NCBI RefSeq assembly: GCF_048820895.1
Contig: NZ_JBMERQ010000002.1
Span: forward strand, 806,001 to 870,000
Source: Cribrihabitans_A neustonicus
GTDB taxonomy: Bacteria > Pseudomonadota > Alphaproteobacteria > Rhodobacterales > Rhodobacteraceae
Direction: 5' to 3'
Length of the DNA stretch: 64,000 nt
The notes beneath the pieces were generated by a model. It was given only the letters and a program-made list of their open reading frames with translations. It was not told where the DNA came from and did not search any database. Positions 15,425 to 23,230 of this stretch are shown here, in pieces. The position numbers were made by a program, and so were the translations under genes. Every line of letters begins with the position of its first letter. Position 1 is the stretch's first letter.

Positions 15425-16230
15425 CACCGCTTCCCCAGAAACGCCCGCATGGCCTCCTCGACTTCGCCAGGCACGGTCATATGCGGGCAATGGCCGGGCC
15501 GCTGGAGCACCGCCAGCGTGCTCTGCGGAATATTCTCACGCATCCAGTCTGCGGTCGCCATCGGCACAAGCGCGTCTTCCCCGCAGTGCACGATGAGGGA
15601 GGGATGCGTGAGGCGCGCGAGTTCGCCCCTGCAATCGGAGAAGAACGTGACCTTTCCGAAGTGCGCCATGATTTGCGGATCAGTGCGGCAGAAGCTCTGG
15701 GTAAGCTCGTCGGTGGCGGCGGTGCCCGCGGGGTGACCCGCGATGACGGGCGCCATTTGCGAAGACCACCCCATCTGGTTGCTTTCCAGCAGCTCGATGA
15801 GCTCTTCCAGCTGCCCGGCCTCGAAGCCGCCGGTGTAGCCGCTGTCCGGATCGTTCAGAAAGCAGGGAGACGGCGAGACCAGCACTAGCCGGGAGACCCT
15901 TTCCGGCGCGCGCAGGGCGGCCGCGGCGCAGATCGAGGCGCCGATCGAATGCCCGACGAGAACGGCGCCTGTAAGCTCGAGTTCTTCCAGCACCTCTACC
16001 AGATCCGCCGCATGGCCGTCGATGCCGGCGTGCCGGCGGAAGTCATAGGCCTGGAGGTCGGATTGCCCCATTCCCGTGAGATCCAGCAGCACTGTACGGT
16101 GCGAATTTTCGAAACGGGACTGCAGCTGGTGCCACATCGTCTGGTCGCATCCGAACCCGTGCACGAAAACCATCGCCGGTCCATCGGTCCCGAATGTTTT
16201 GACGTTATTCCGCTGAATTGCCACGGCCAT
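15424..16230 (-). CDS. RsbQ-like alpha/beta hydrolase
   Basis: The 268-residue product is an alpha/beta hydrolase very like Bacillus RsbQ, the activator of the PAS phosphatase RsbP in energy stress, and related to plant KAI2/D14 receptors. The triad is Ser95 (GHSIG), Asp219 and His247 (RPGHCPHM), almost the same numbering as RsbQ. Family segments HGFGCDQ, LDLTGMGQSDL, SPSPCFLND and FFSDCR are present. GGAGGAAG precedes the start; a longer frame adds 78 unconvincing residues. It is translationally coupled to the PAS kinase downstream, replacing the RsbP phosphatase of Bacillus. It probably binds or hydrolyses a small hydrophobic ligand and signals to that kinase. Confidence 0.9.
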   Translation of the reverse strand: MAVAIQRNNVKTFGTDGPAMVFVHGFGCDQTMWHQLQSRFENSHRTVLLDLTGMGQSDLQAYDFRRHAGIDGHAADLVEVLEELELTGAVLVGHSIGASICAAAALRAPERVSRLVLVSPSPCFLNDPDSGYTGGFEAGQLEELIELLESNQMGWSSQMAPVIAGHPAGTAATDELTQSFCRTDPQIMAHFGKVTFFSDCRGELARLTHPSLIVHCGEDALVPMATADWMRENIPQSTLAVLQRPGHCPHMTVPGEVEEAMRAFLGKR

Positions 16231-16628
16231 TTCTTTCTTCCTCCATTCGCCGAGTGTTTCCGTGGGAAGGCCAGAGAAATCCAGCCTGTACCACTCTGGC
16301 AGCAATAGCAATGGCGGGGCAGATGGCGGGCGGCGGCACCCGCGCTCCCCGGGTGCGGGTCCGGCGGAATCACGGGCCGCAGCTATGTCGCAGGCGCCCG
16401 CGCGCACGCTGTATGACGGTGACGCCTTGCGGCGGGCAGCGTGACAGCACATGTCTGAATACACCGAAATGATCCCTTATCGTGGCAAGGCCAGCATAAG
16501 GCAGGCGGCACAGAGCGCGCGCTGGCCGCGGCGATCAATGTTTTCTGGCCGAAGGGAACCGTGTGCCGGTCAAAGTCAAGGATCGCCTGAGCGCCTTGGT
16601 TTCCAGCGGTTCGAATAAGATGGGAGGG
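16231..16628. other. Intergenic region between the RsbQ-like gene and tRNA-Met
   Basis: No convincing gene was found. The part next to the hydrolase holds its ribosome site. A short hairpin (16336-16342 with 16350-16356) lies about 105 bases upstream of the hydrolase start. I looked for an EcfG-type promoter (GGAAC, 16-17 bases, CGTT) on the minus strand and did not see one. The hydrolase promoter should be somewhere in this region. Confidence 0.4.
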
Positions 16629-16705
16629 TGGTAGCGGAGGAGGGACTTGAACCCCCGACACGCGGATTATGATTCCGCTGCTCTAACCAACTGAGCTACT
16701 CCGCC
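16629..16705 (-). tRNA. tRNA-Met (anticodon CAT, elongator type)
   Basis: On the minus strand a full cloverleaf of 77 bases is readable: acceptor GGCGGAG, D arm with GCTCAGTTGGTTAGAGC, anticodon stem GCGGA/TCCGC with loop ATCATAA, T arm with GGGTTCAAGTCCC, and an encoded CCA end. The loop gives anticodon CAT. The anticodon stem lacks the three G-C pairs of the initiator, so this is the elongator tRNA-Met; an Ile2 tRNA with modified C34 is less likely from overall sequence. Confidence 0.95.
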
Positions 16706-16931
16706 GCTCGCTGTGTGGAGGCGATTTACGGAATGGGGGCGGCAGGGTCAAGCGGGAAAAGCGGCCGGGGAACGGTTTTCGGCGGATTTTTTTGCGTGCC
16801 CCTGGAAAGGCGAACCGGGTCAGGCGATTGGCGGAACTGACGGTGTGAAAGGCGGGGCAGGCCCGCCCGGGGGAAGGGGGCTCGGCCGGTGCGGCGAATT
16901 CGGATTGCAGCGGCGGGGCGAGGACAGCAGG

Positions 16932-17732
16932 TCAGGCGCGGGAGTCGTCCAGCATGGTGAGCGCGGGGCGGGGCAACCCGTCCAGCAGGCGGAACACCAT
17001 TTCGCGGCAGGTCTCGCCGCACCACCCGGGCGGATGGAAGCCCGGCGGCAGATCGGGGTGCCGCAGCACCACCCGGCGCCAGCGGTGCACGATCAGGGTG
17101 CGCAGGGTGCCGGTCTGCGCGGGTGTCAGCCCGGGCGGCGGCAATGGCGTCTGCTCCAGTGCCTCCTGCAGGCTGGCGCAGGCCGCGGAAAGATCTTCGG
17201 GAAACAGCCGCGCCTTCAGCCAGCCGGGCACCGAGATGCCGCTCAGTTCTGCTGCCAGCAGGTCATCGAGGCTGCGCGGCATGTCCCCGTGCCCCAGCGC
17301 GGTGTTGCGGTTCACCGCGATGTAGTTCGGCAGCATCAGCAGCTCGTCCAGCGTGGCCTGGCCCGCGCTGTCCTCGGCGATCAGCAGGTGCCAGTCGCCG
17401 GGCGCTGCCGCCCTGCGCTCGTAGATGCGGGGGGTGACGGCGGCGGACTGGCTCCGGCCGTAGCGGGTGAGGTAATGCACCGAGGCGCGGCCCGCGCGAG
17501 CGCTCTCGATCCAGCCGTCCTTGCGCAGCCTGTGCAGCGCCACGCGGATCGCCTCGGGCTTGATCCCCATCGGGGTGATGATGCGGGTGAGAGCGCTGCC
17601 GCTGATGCGGCTGCCTTTCTCCTGCGCGAGGTCGCCGAACAGCGAGACGATCACGGACCAGACCCGCTGGTTCTGCGGATCGTTCAGCCGCTGCACGGCG
17701 TTGTCAAACCAGAGATTTTGCGCGTTGTTCAT
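16932..17732 (-). CDS. paaX: PaaX-family phenylacetate-degradation repressor
   Basis: The 266-residue product matches the PaaX family: an N-terminal winged-helix domain (about 20-95) with RISGSALTRII and IRVALHRLRKDGW, a central ferredoxin-like domain and a C-terminal helical region. PaaX represses paa genes and is released by phenylacetyl-CoA. It lies 53 bases downstream of paaZ on the same strand and is probably in one transcript with it, giving autoregulation with the pathway. Two regulators, PaaX and the TetR-type protein at the other end, frame this paa set. Confidence 0.88.
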   Translation of the reverse strand: MNNAQNLWFDNAVQRLNDPQNQRVWSVIVSLFGDLAQEKGSRISGSALTRIITPMGIKPEAIRVALHRLRKDGWIESARAGRASVHYLTRYGRSQSAAVTPRIYERRAAAPGDWHLLIAEDSAGQATLDELLMLPNYIAVNRNTALGHGDMPRSLDDLLAAELSGISVPGWLKARLFPEDLSAACASLQEALEQTPLPPPGLTPAQTGTLRTLIVHRWRRVVLRHPDLPPGFHPPGWCGETCREMVFRLLDGLPRPALTMLDDSRA

Positions 17733-17785
17733 ATACTAAAGGATAGTTCGCCCGGGCCGGATAGACCAGCCCGGGTGCGCGCGGA

Positions 17786-19816
17786 TTAATAGGCATTCAT
17801 GGTCAGCAGCTCGTACTCGGCTGCGATCTCACCGTCCTGGTTGGTGAGAGTCACGTGCCAGCGCACTTCGCCGTATTCCTCGTTGCGCGGGGTCTTCTTC
17901 TTGACCGTGAGGCGCACCTTGATGCTGTCGCCCGCCGAGACCGGCTTCATGAAGCGCAGGTTGTCGAGACCGGTGTTGGCGAGCACCGGGCCCTCGTCCG
18001 GCTGCACGAACATGCCCGCGGCAAAGCTGATCAGCAGGTAGCCGTGCGCAACGCGGCCGGGGAAGAAGGGATTCCGCTTTGCGGCCTCCTCGTCCATGTG
18101 GGCATAGAAGGTGTCGCCGGTGAAATGGGCGAAGGTCTCGATATCCTCCAGCGTCACCTGGCGCGGCTCGGTTTTGAGCGTCTCGCCCAGTTGCAGATCG
18201 CCGAACTTGCGGGTGAAGGGGTGCGCCGGGCCTTTGATCTCGGTGCCGCCGGGGACCCATTTCTCGCCAATTGCGGTCAGCAGGTCGGGCGAACCCTGGA
18301 TGGCGGTACGCTGCATATAGTGTTTGACGCCGCGCACGCCGCCCATTTCCTCACCGCCGCCGGCCCGGCCCGGGCCGCCATGCACCATGTGCGGCAGCGG
18401 GGAGCCGTGGCCGGTCGATTCCTTCATCGAGTCGCGGTTGTTGAAGTAGAGCCGCCCGTGGTAGGCGCCGGCGCCCACGGCAACCTCGCGCGCGACGGCC
18501 GGGTCATGGGTAATGACCGAGGCCACCAGCGAGCCCTGGCCGCGGTTGGCAAGCTCGATCGCGTGATCCAGATCGCGGTAGCCCATGATGGTGGAGACAG
18601 GGCCGAAGGCCTCGGTGTCGTGGATGCGCTGCGCCTTGTCCGGGTCGGCGCAGTGGAACAGCATCGGCGGCACAAAGGCGCCTTTCTCCGCGTCGCCGCC
18701 ATCGACCGTGAAGTTTTCGGGGTCGCCATAGACGCGCTCGGCCTCCCGGCCCAGGATGCGCGCCTTTTCCAGCACGTCGCGCTTCTGGCCGCTTGAGACC
18801 AGCGCGCCCATGCGGGTGGTCTCCAGCCGCGGATCGCCGATGGTCGTCTTGGCCAGCCGCGCCGAGAGCGCCTCGATCACCGCGTCCACCTGCGCCTGCG
18901 GCGCGATGATGCGGCGGATGGCGGTGCATTTCTGGCCCGCTTTGGTAGTCATCTCGCGCTGCACTTCCTTCACGAAGAGGTCGAATTCCGGCGTGCCGGG
19001 CTGGGCGTCGGGGCCCAAGATAGACGCGTTGAGGCTGTCCTGTTCGGCCACAAACCGCACCGAGTTTTTTAGAATCACCGGGTTCGCGCGCAGTTTCAGC
19101 GCGGTGTCGGCGGAGCCGGTGAAGCTCACCACATCCTGCATGGTCAGGTGGTCGAGCATGCCGCCGAGCCCGCCGGAGACCAGCTGCAGCGCGCCTTCGG
19201 GCAAAATCCCTGAGTCGAGCATCAGCTTCACCGCCAGCTCAGTCACATAGCAGCTGTTGGTTGCCGGTTTCACGATGGCGGGGACGCCTGCCAGCAGGGT
19301 GGGCGCCAGCTTCTCCAGCATGCCCCAGACCGGGAAGTTGAACGCGTTGATATGCACTGCGACGCCGCGCAGCGGGGTGCAGATGTGCTGGCCGAGGAAG
19401 GTGCCGTTGCGGCTGAGCTGCTCCACCTCGCCGTCGAGGTAGACATGCGCGTCCGGCATCTCTCGGCGGCCCTTGGAAGCAAAGACGAACATGGTGCCGA
19501 TGCCGCCGTCGATGTCGATCAGGTGGTCGGACTGGGTGGCGCCGGTGTGGAAGCTGAGGTCGTAAAGCGCCTGCTTGTGCTGGTTCAGGTGCCCCGCCAG
19601 CGCTTTCAGCATCCGGGCGCGGTCGTGGAAGGTCAGCTTGCGCAAGGCCGGGCCGCCCACGGTGCGGGCGTAGTCGAGCATTCCCTGCACGTCGAGCGCG
19701 TCATTGCCGGCGCTGGCGATCACCTCGCCGGTGATGGCGCTGGCGATGTTGCGAGCGCCTGCGCCCGGCGCGACCCATTGCCCTGCGGCAAAGCTGGAAA
19801 TCTCTTGAAGGCTCAT
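17786..19816 (-). CDS. paaZ: Bifunctional oxepin-CoA hydrolase / 3-oxo-5,6-dehydrosuberyl-CoA semialdehyde dehydrogenase PaaZ
   Basis: PaaZ opens the seven-membered oxepin-CoA ring and oxidises the resulting aldehyde in aerobic phenylacetate breakdown. The 676-residue protein has an N-terminal aldehyde dehydrogenase domain (about 1-525) with catalytic Glu258 and Cys297 (KAGQKCTAIRR), two residues offset from E. coli Glu256/Cys295, and a C-terminal MaoC-type hydratase domain (about 535-676) with a FPGRVAHG motif. Both activities are therefore predicted intact. It is divergent from paaG across a 169-base region with a TetR-type operator. Confidence 0.95.
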   Translation of the reverse strand: MSLQEISSFAAGQWVAPGAGARNIASAITGEVIASAGNDALDVQGMLDYARTVGGPALRKLTFHDRARMLKALAGHLNQHKQALYDLSFHTGATQSDHLIDIDGGIGTMFVFASKGRREMPDAHVYLDGEVEQLSRNGTFLGQHICTPLRGVAVHINAFNFPVWGMLEKLAPTLLAGVPAIVKPATNSCYVTELAVKLMLDSGILPEGALQLVSGGLGGMLDHLTMQDVVSFTGSADTALKLRANPVILKNSVRFVAEQDSLNASILGPDAQPGTPEFDLFVKEVQREMTTKAGQKCTAIRRIIAPQAQVDAVIEALSARLAKTTIGDPRLETTRMGALVSSGQKRDVLEKARILGREAERVYGDPENFTVDGGDAEKGAFVPPMLFHCADPDKAQRIHDTEAFGPVSTIMGYRDLDHAIELANRGQGSLVASVITHDPAVAREVAVGAGAYHGRLYFNNRDSMKESTGHGSPLPHMVHGGPGRAGGGEEMGGVRGVKHYMQRTAIQGSPDLLTAIGEKWVPGGTEIKGPAHPFTRKFGDLQLGETLKTEPRQVTLEDIETFAHFTGDTFYAHMDEEAAKRNPFFPGRVAHGYLLISFAAGMFVQPDEGPVLANTGLDNLRFMKPVSAGDSIKVRLTVKKKTPRNEEYGEVRWHVTLTNQDGEIAAEYELLTMNAY

Positions 19817-19883
19817 GCTGCTTTCCTTTCAGGTCAGGCCGGGCGGCGCCGGCGCAGGGTGAATCCGATGCGGGAATATATTG

Positions 19884-19897
19884 ACCGTCCGGTCGGT
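19884..19897. promoter_or_regulatory. Palindromic TetR-type operator between paaZ and paaG
   Basis: ACCGTCCGGTCGGT is a 14-bp palindrome broken only by two symmetric T positions, of the ACCGACCGGTCGGT type bound by many TetR regulators. It lies 67 bases before paaZ and 88 bases before paaG, so one site could control both divergent transcripts. The natural candidate protein is the TetR regulator at the end of the paaGIK operon; this assignment is inferred. Confidence 0.6.
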
Positions 19898-19985
19898 TTA
19901 TGCAAGAAATTTGTCGAAACCGCCGCCCGGGCTTTGCGATTGTGACCGCGGGGAGGGGCAGGGAGAGAGGGAGAAGGCGAGCGAC

Positions 19986-20771
19986 ATGTCGGATACGATT
20001 CTGGTCGAAGATCACGGCGCCTGGGTGGAGGTCACCCTGAACCGTCCGGACCGTCTGAACAGCTTCAATGAGGAGATGCACCAGGCGCTCCGGGCCGCGC
20101 TGGTGGCCGCGCGCGACGGCGGCAAGCGCTGCGTGCTGCTGACGGGCGCGGGCCGCGGCTTCTGCGCCGGGCAGGACCTCGGCGACCGGGACCCGCGCAA
20201 GATGGACGCGCCGCCGGACCTGAGCCAGACCGTGCGGAAGTTCTACGCGCCGCTGGTGCGGCTGATCCGTGACCTGAATTTCCCGGTGATCTGCGCGGTG
20301 AACGGTGTCGCCGCAGGGGCGGGGGCTAACCTGGCGCTGGCCTGCGACATGGTGCTGGCGGGCGAGAGCGCCAAATTCATCCAGTCTTTCTCCAAGGTCG
20401 GCCTGATCCCCGACACCGGCGGCAGCTGGCACCTGCCGCGGCTGCTGGGCGAGGCCCGCGCCAAGGGGCTGGCGCTGACGGCTGAGCCGCTGCCTGCGAA
20501 TAAGGCTGAGGACTGGGGCCTGATCTGGAAAGCGCTGCCGGACGGCGAGCTGATGGGTGAAGCCCGCGCCATGGCAGAGAGGTTCGCGAACGGCCCGACA
20601 CTGGGCCTGGGCCTCACCAAGCAGACGATCCAGGCGGCGGCGGTCAACACGCTGTCCGACCAACTGGAGATTGAGGCGGACGCGATGAAGACCTGCGGCG
20701 AAAGCGCCGATTATGCCGAGGGCGTGGCAAGCTTCCTCGAAAAGCGCGCGCCGGTCTTCAAGGGGGAATGA
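19986..20771 (+). CDS. paaG: 2-(1,2-epoxy-1,2-dihydrophenyl)acetyl-CoA isomerase PaaG
   Basis: PaaG isomerises the ring-epoxide of phenylacetyl-CoA to oxepin-CoA. The 261-residue product is a crotonase-fold protein with the PaaG-like GRGFCAGQDLGDRD segment (about 57-70), an oxyanion hole region GVAAGAGANLA, and a conserved KVGLIPDTGGSWHLPR stretch. The start has a purine-rich site (GGGAGAAGG) upstream and begins a clean beta strand; longer frames are not supported. It is the first gene of the rightward paaG-paaI-paaK-tetR operon. Confidence 0.9.
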   Translation: MSDTILVEDHGAWVEVTLNRPDRLNSFNEEMHQALRAALVAARDGGKRCVLLTGAGRGFCAGQDLGDRDPRKMDAPPDLSQTVRKFYAPLVRLIRDLNFPVICAVNGVAAGAGANLALACDMVLAGESAKFIQSFSKVGLIPDTGGSWHLPRLLGEARAKGLALTAEPLPANKAEDWGLIWKALPDGELMGEARAMAERFANGPTLGLGLTKQTIQAAAVNTLSDQLEIEADAMKTCGESADYAEGVASFLEKRAPVFKGE

Positions 20772-21199
20772 GGATGACCCCCAAGGAACGCGCCGAGAAA
20801 TCAGCCGCTGCAATGTGGGCGGACGACCACGCGTCAAAGTGGGCGGGGATGGAGATCACCCACGTGGACGAGGGCGAGGCCACGCTGGAGCTGACCATCG
20901 CTCAGCACCATTGCAACGGCCACGGCATCTGCCACGGCGGCGTCACCTTCATGCTTGCCGACAGCGCCTTTGCCTTTGCCTGCAACAGCCGCAACCAGGC
21001 AACCGTGGCGCAGCACAACGTGATCAGCTTCACCGCGCCGGGCCGGCTGGGCGACACACTGATCGCCACCGCCCGCGAAGTGTCGCTCACCGGGCGCAGC
21101 GGCATTTACGATGTGACAGTGACCAACCAGGACGGCCAGCAGATCGCCGAGTTCCGGGGCTTCTCCCGGGCGGTGAAGGGCCAGTTGTTTGACGAATAA
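20768..21199 (+). CDS. paaI: Hydroxyphenylacetyl-CoA thioesterase PaaI
   Basis: The 143-residue hotdog-fold thioesterase has the family segment CHGGVTFMLADSAFAFA with the catalytic-type Asp, and a NxISFTAPGRLGD stretch. PaaI releases CoA from dead-end ring-hydroxylated phenylacetyl-CoA products and so protects the CoA pool. The ATG overlaps the paaG stop (ATGA); an in-frame ATG two codons later is an alternative start with GGGAATGAGG ahead of it. Confidence 0.9.
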   Translation: MRMTPKERAEKSAAAMWADDHASKWAGMEITHVDEGEATLELTIAQHHCNGHGICHGGVTFMLADSAFAFACNSRNQATVAQHNVISFTAPGRLGDTLIATAREVSLTGRSGIYDVTVTNQDGQQIAEFRGFSRAVKGQLFDE

Positions 21200-21214
21200 G
21201 GTGTGGAGGACGCC

Positions 21215-22525
21215 ATGGAAGACCTGACCCCGAACCGGGCTGAACTGGACCCGATCGAGATCGCCTCGATCGACGAGATCCGCGCACTCCAGCTGGAGCG
21301 CTTGAAGTGGTCGCTGCGCCATGCCTATGACAACGTGCCGATGTACAAGCAGCGGTTCGACGAGGCGGGCGTGCATCCGGACGACCTGCAGGAGTTGGAA
21401 GACCTCGCAAAGTTCCCTTTTACCTACAAGAACGACTTGCGCGACAACTACCCCTTCGGCCTGTTTGCGGTGCCGCGTGAGCAGATCATCCGCCTGCACG
21501 CGTCCTCCGGCACCACCGGCAAGCCGACCGTGGTGGGCTACACCAAGGGCGACATCGACAACTGGGCGGATCTGGTGGCGCGGTCCCTGCGCGCCTCGGG
21601 CCTGCGCAAGGGTGATATGGTGCACAACGCCTATGGCTACGGGCTGTTCACCGGGGGCCTGGGCGCGCATTACGGGATCGAGCGGCTGGGCGCCACGGTG
21701 GTGCCGATGTCCGGCGGGCAGACGGAGAAACAGGTGAGTCTGATCACCGATTTCAAACCCGACGGCATCATGGTGACGCCCTCCTACATGCTCAACATCC
21801 TGGAGCAGTACCACAAGGTTGGCCTCGACCCGCGGGCGAGCTCGCTGAAAGTCGGCGTCTTCGGGGCCGAGCCCTGGACCGACGCAATGCGCAAGGAGGT
21901 CGAGCAGGCCTTCGACATGCACGCGGTCGACATCTATGGCCTCAGCGAGATCATGGGGCCGGGTGTGGCCAATGAATGCGTCGAGACCAAGGACGGCCCG
22001 GTGATCTGGGAGGACCACTTCCTGCCCGAGATCATCGACCCGGAAACCGGCGAGGTGCTGCCTGACGGGGAGATGGGCGAGCTGGTTTTCACGACGCTCA
22101 CCAAGGAAGGCCTGCCAATGATCCGTTACCGCACCCGGGATCTCACCCGCTTGCTGCCCGGCACTGCGCGCTCGATGCGGAGGATGGAGAAGATCACCGG
22201 CCGCAGCGACGACATGATCATCCTGCGCGGCGTCAACGTCTTCCCCAGCCAGATCGAGGAGCAGCTGCTGGCAACCGGGGGCCTTGCGCCGCATTACCAG
22301 ATCGAGCTCTACAAGTCCGGCCGCATGGACGCGATGCGGGTCCATGTAGAGGCGGAGCCGGACAAGGCAGACGAACTCAGCCGCACCGCCGCGGCGCGGA
22401 TGCTGACCAAGCGGATCAAGGACGTGGTGGGGGTCTCGACCGAGATCGTCGTCGGCGACCCCGGCTCGGTGGAGCGCAGCCAGGGCAAGGCAAAGCGCGT
22501 CGTCGACAACCGCGGCAAGGACTGA
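21215..22525 (+). CDS. paaK: Phenylacetate-CoA ligase PaaK
   Basis: PaaK activates phenylacetate with ATP and CoA, the entry step of the pathway. The 436-residue product is an adenylate-forming ligase with the P-loop-like SSGTTGKPTV (about residues 91-100), a YGLSEIMGPG motif and a C-terminal domain beginning near the ITGRSDDMIILRG hinge. GGAGG is 5 bases from this ATG; an in-frame GTG four codons earlier overlaps that ribosome site and is less likely. The gene is 15 bases after paaI. Confidence 0.94.
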   Translation: MEDLTPNRAELDPIEIASIDEIRALQLERLKWSLRHAYDNVPMYKQRFDEAGVHPDDLQELEDLAKFPFTYKNDLRDNYPFGLFAVPREQIIRLHASSGTTGKPTVVGYTKGDIDNWADLVARSLRASGLRKGDMVHNAYGYGLFTGGLGAHYGIERLGATVVPMSGGQTEKQVSLITDFKPDGIMVTPSYMLNILEQYHKVGLDPRASSLKVGVFGAEPWTDAMRKEVEQAFDMHAVDIYGLSEIMGPGVANECVETKDGPVIWEDHFLPEIIDPETGEVLPDGEMGELVFTTLTKEGLPMIRYRTRDLTRLLPGTARSMRRMEKITGRSDDMIILRGVNVFPSQIEEQLLATGGLAPHYQIELYKSGRMDAMRVHVEAEPDKADELSRTAAARMLTKRIKDVVGVSTEIVVGDPGSVERSQGKAKRVVDNRGKD

Positions 22526-22543
22526 GCCGGAGGGAGGAGAGCA

Positions 22544-23140
22544 TTGGCCCGCACGATCGCCAAGGACCACGACCAGAAACGCGCCCAGATCCTGAAATCT
22601 GCCGCCAAGGTGTTTGCCGATTCCGGCTATGACCGCGCGTCGATGACCCAACTTGCGCGCGAGTGCGGCATCTCAAAAGCCAATATTTACCACTACTATG
22701 ACAGCAAGGATGCCGTGCTGTTCGGCCTCCTCGACAGCTACCTCAGCGCGCTGCGCGACCGGGTCTGCGGGGTGGTGCTGGACGGATATGGCCCGGACGA
22801 ACGTCTGCGCCGGATCGTGGCAGAAATCCTGATGGCCTACCAGGGTGCCGACAACGAGCACCAGGTGCAGATCAGCGCGATGGGGGCGCTGCCGGAGGAC
22901 CAGCAGAGGCTGCTGCGCGGCTACCAGCGGCAGATGGTGCAATTCATGAGCGACGCGCTTGCCGCCGCCGCGCCGGAGGCCTTCGCCCGCCACCCGGAAA
23001 AGCTGCGCGCGGCCACCATGTCCGTCTTTGGCATGCTGAACTGGTATTACATGTGGAATTCCGGCGCTGGTTCTGCGGCGCGGGAGGATTACGCCGATCT
23101 GGTCGCAAACCTGACGCTGAACGGGCTGCGCGGCCTGTAG
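22544..23140 (+). CDS. TetR-family regulator of the phenylacetate operon
   Basis: The 198-residue product has an N-terminal TetR helix-turn-helix (about 12-58, with MTQLARECGISKANIYHYY) and a C-terminal ligand domain. It starts with TTG, supported by a strong AGGGAGGAGA site four bases away; no ATG start fits. It is the last gene of paaGIK-tetR, 18 bases after paaK. Several bacteria control paa genes with a TetR protein (PaaR) responding to phenylacetyl-CoA, and the palindrome between paaZ and paaG is a likely target. The presence of both PaaX and TetR regulators is noteworthy. Confidence 0.85.
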   Translation: MARTIAKDHDQKRAQILKSAAKVFADSGYDRASMTQLARECGISKANIYHYYDSKDAVLFGLLDSYLSALRDRVCGVVLDGYGPDERLRRIVAEILMAYQGADNEHQVQISAMGALPEDQQRLLRGYQRQMVQFMSDALAAAAPEAFARHPEKLRAATMSVFGMLNWYYMWNSGAGSAAREDYADLVANLTLNGLRGL

Positions 23141-23182
23141 CTTCCGCTACATCCCGGCCCATGCGGCCGGCGCCGAAGGAAA

Positions 23183-23215
23183 AATGCCCCGGCCGTAACC
23201 GGGGCATTCGTTTCT
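23183..23215. terminator. Bidirectional terminator between tetR and the OmpA-family gene
   Basis: A 10-bp stem (23183-23192 with 23199-23208) and 6-base loop is flanked by CGTTTCT on the right and by AAAA on the left, so it forms a hairpin with a U tract for the leftward OmpA-family gene and a weaker one for the rightward paa operon. Confidence 0.85.
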
Positions 23216-23230
23216 CTATGGGGCGCGTCC

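Noticed and set aside
16231..16628. EcfG-type promoter for the RsbQ-like gene
   Set aside because: No GGAAC-N16/17-CGTT pattern was found on the minus strand, so direct control by the general stress sigma factor is not claimed.
16629..16705. Initiator tRNA-fMet
   Set aside because: The anticodon stem lacks the three consecutive G-C pairs of initiators, and the first acceptor pair is not the initiator mismatch type.
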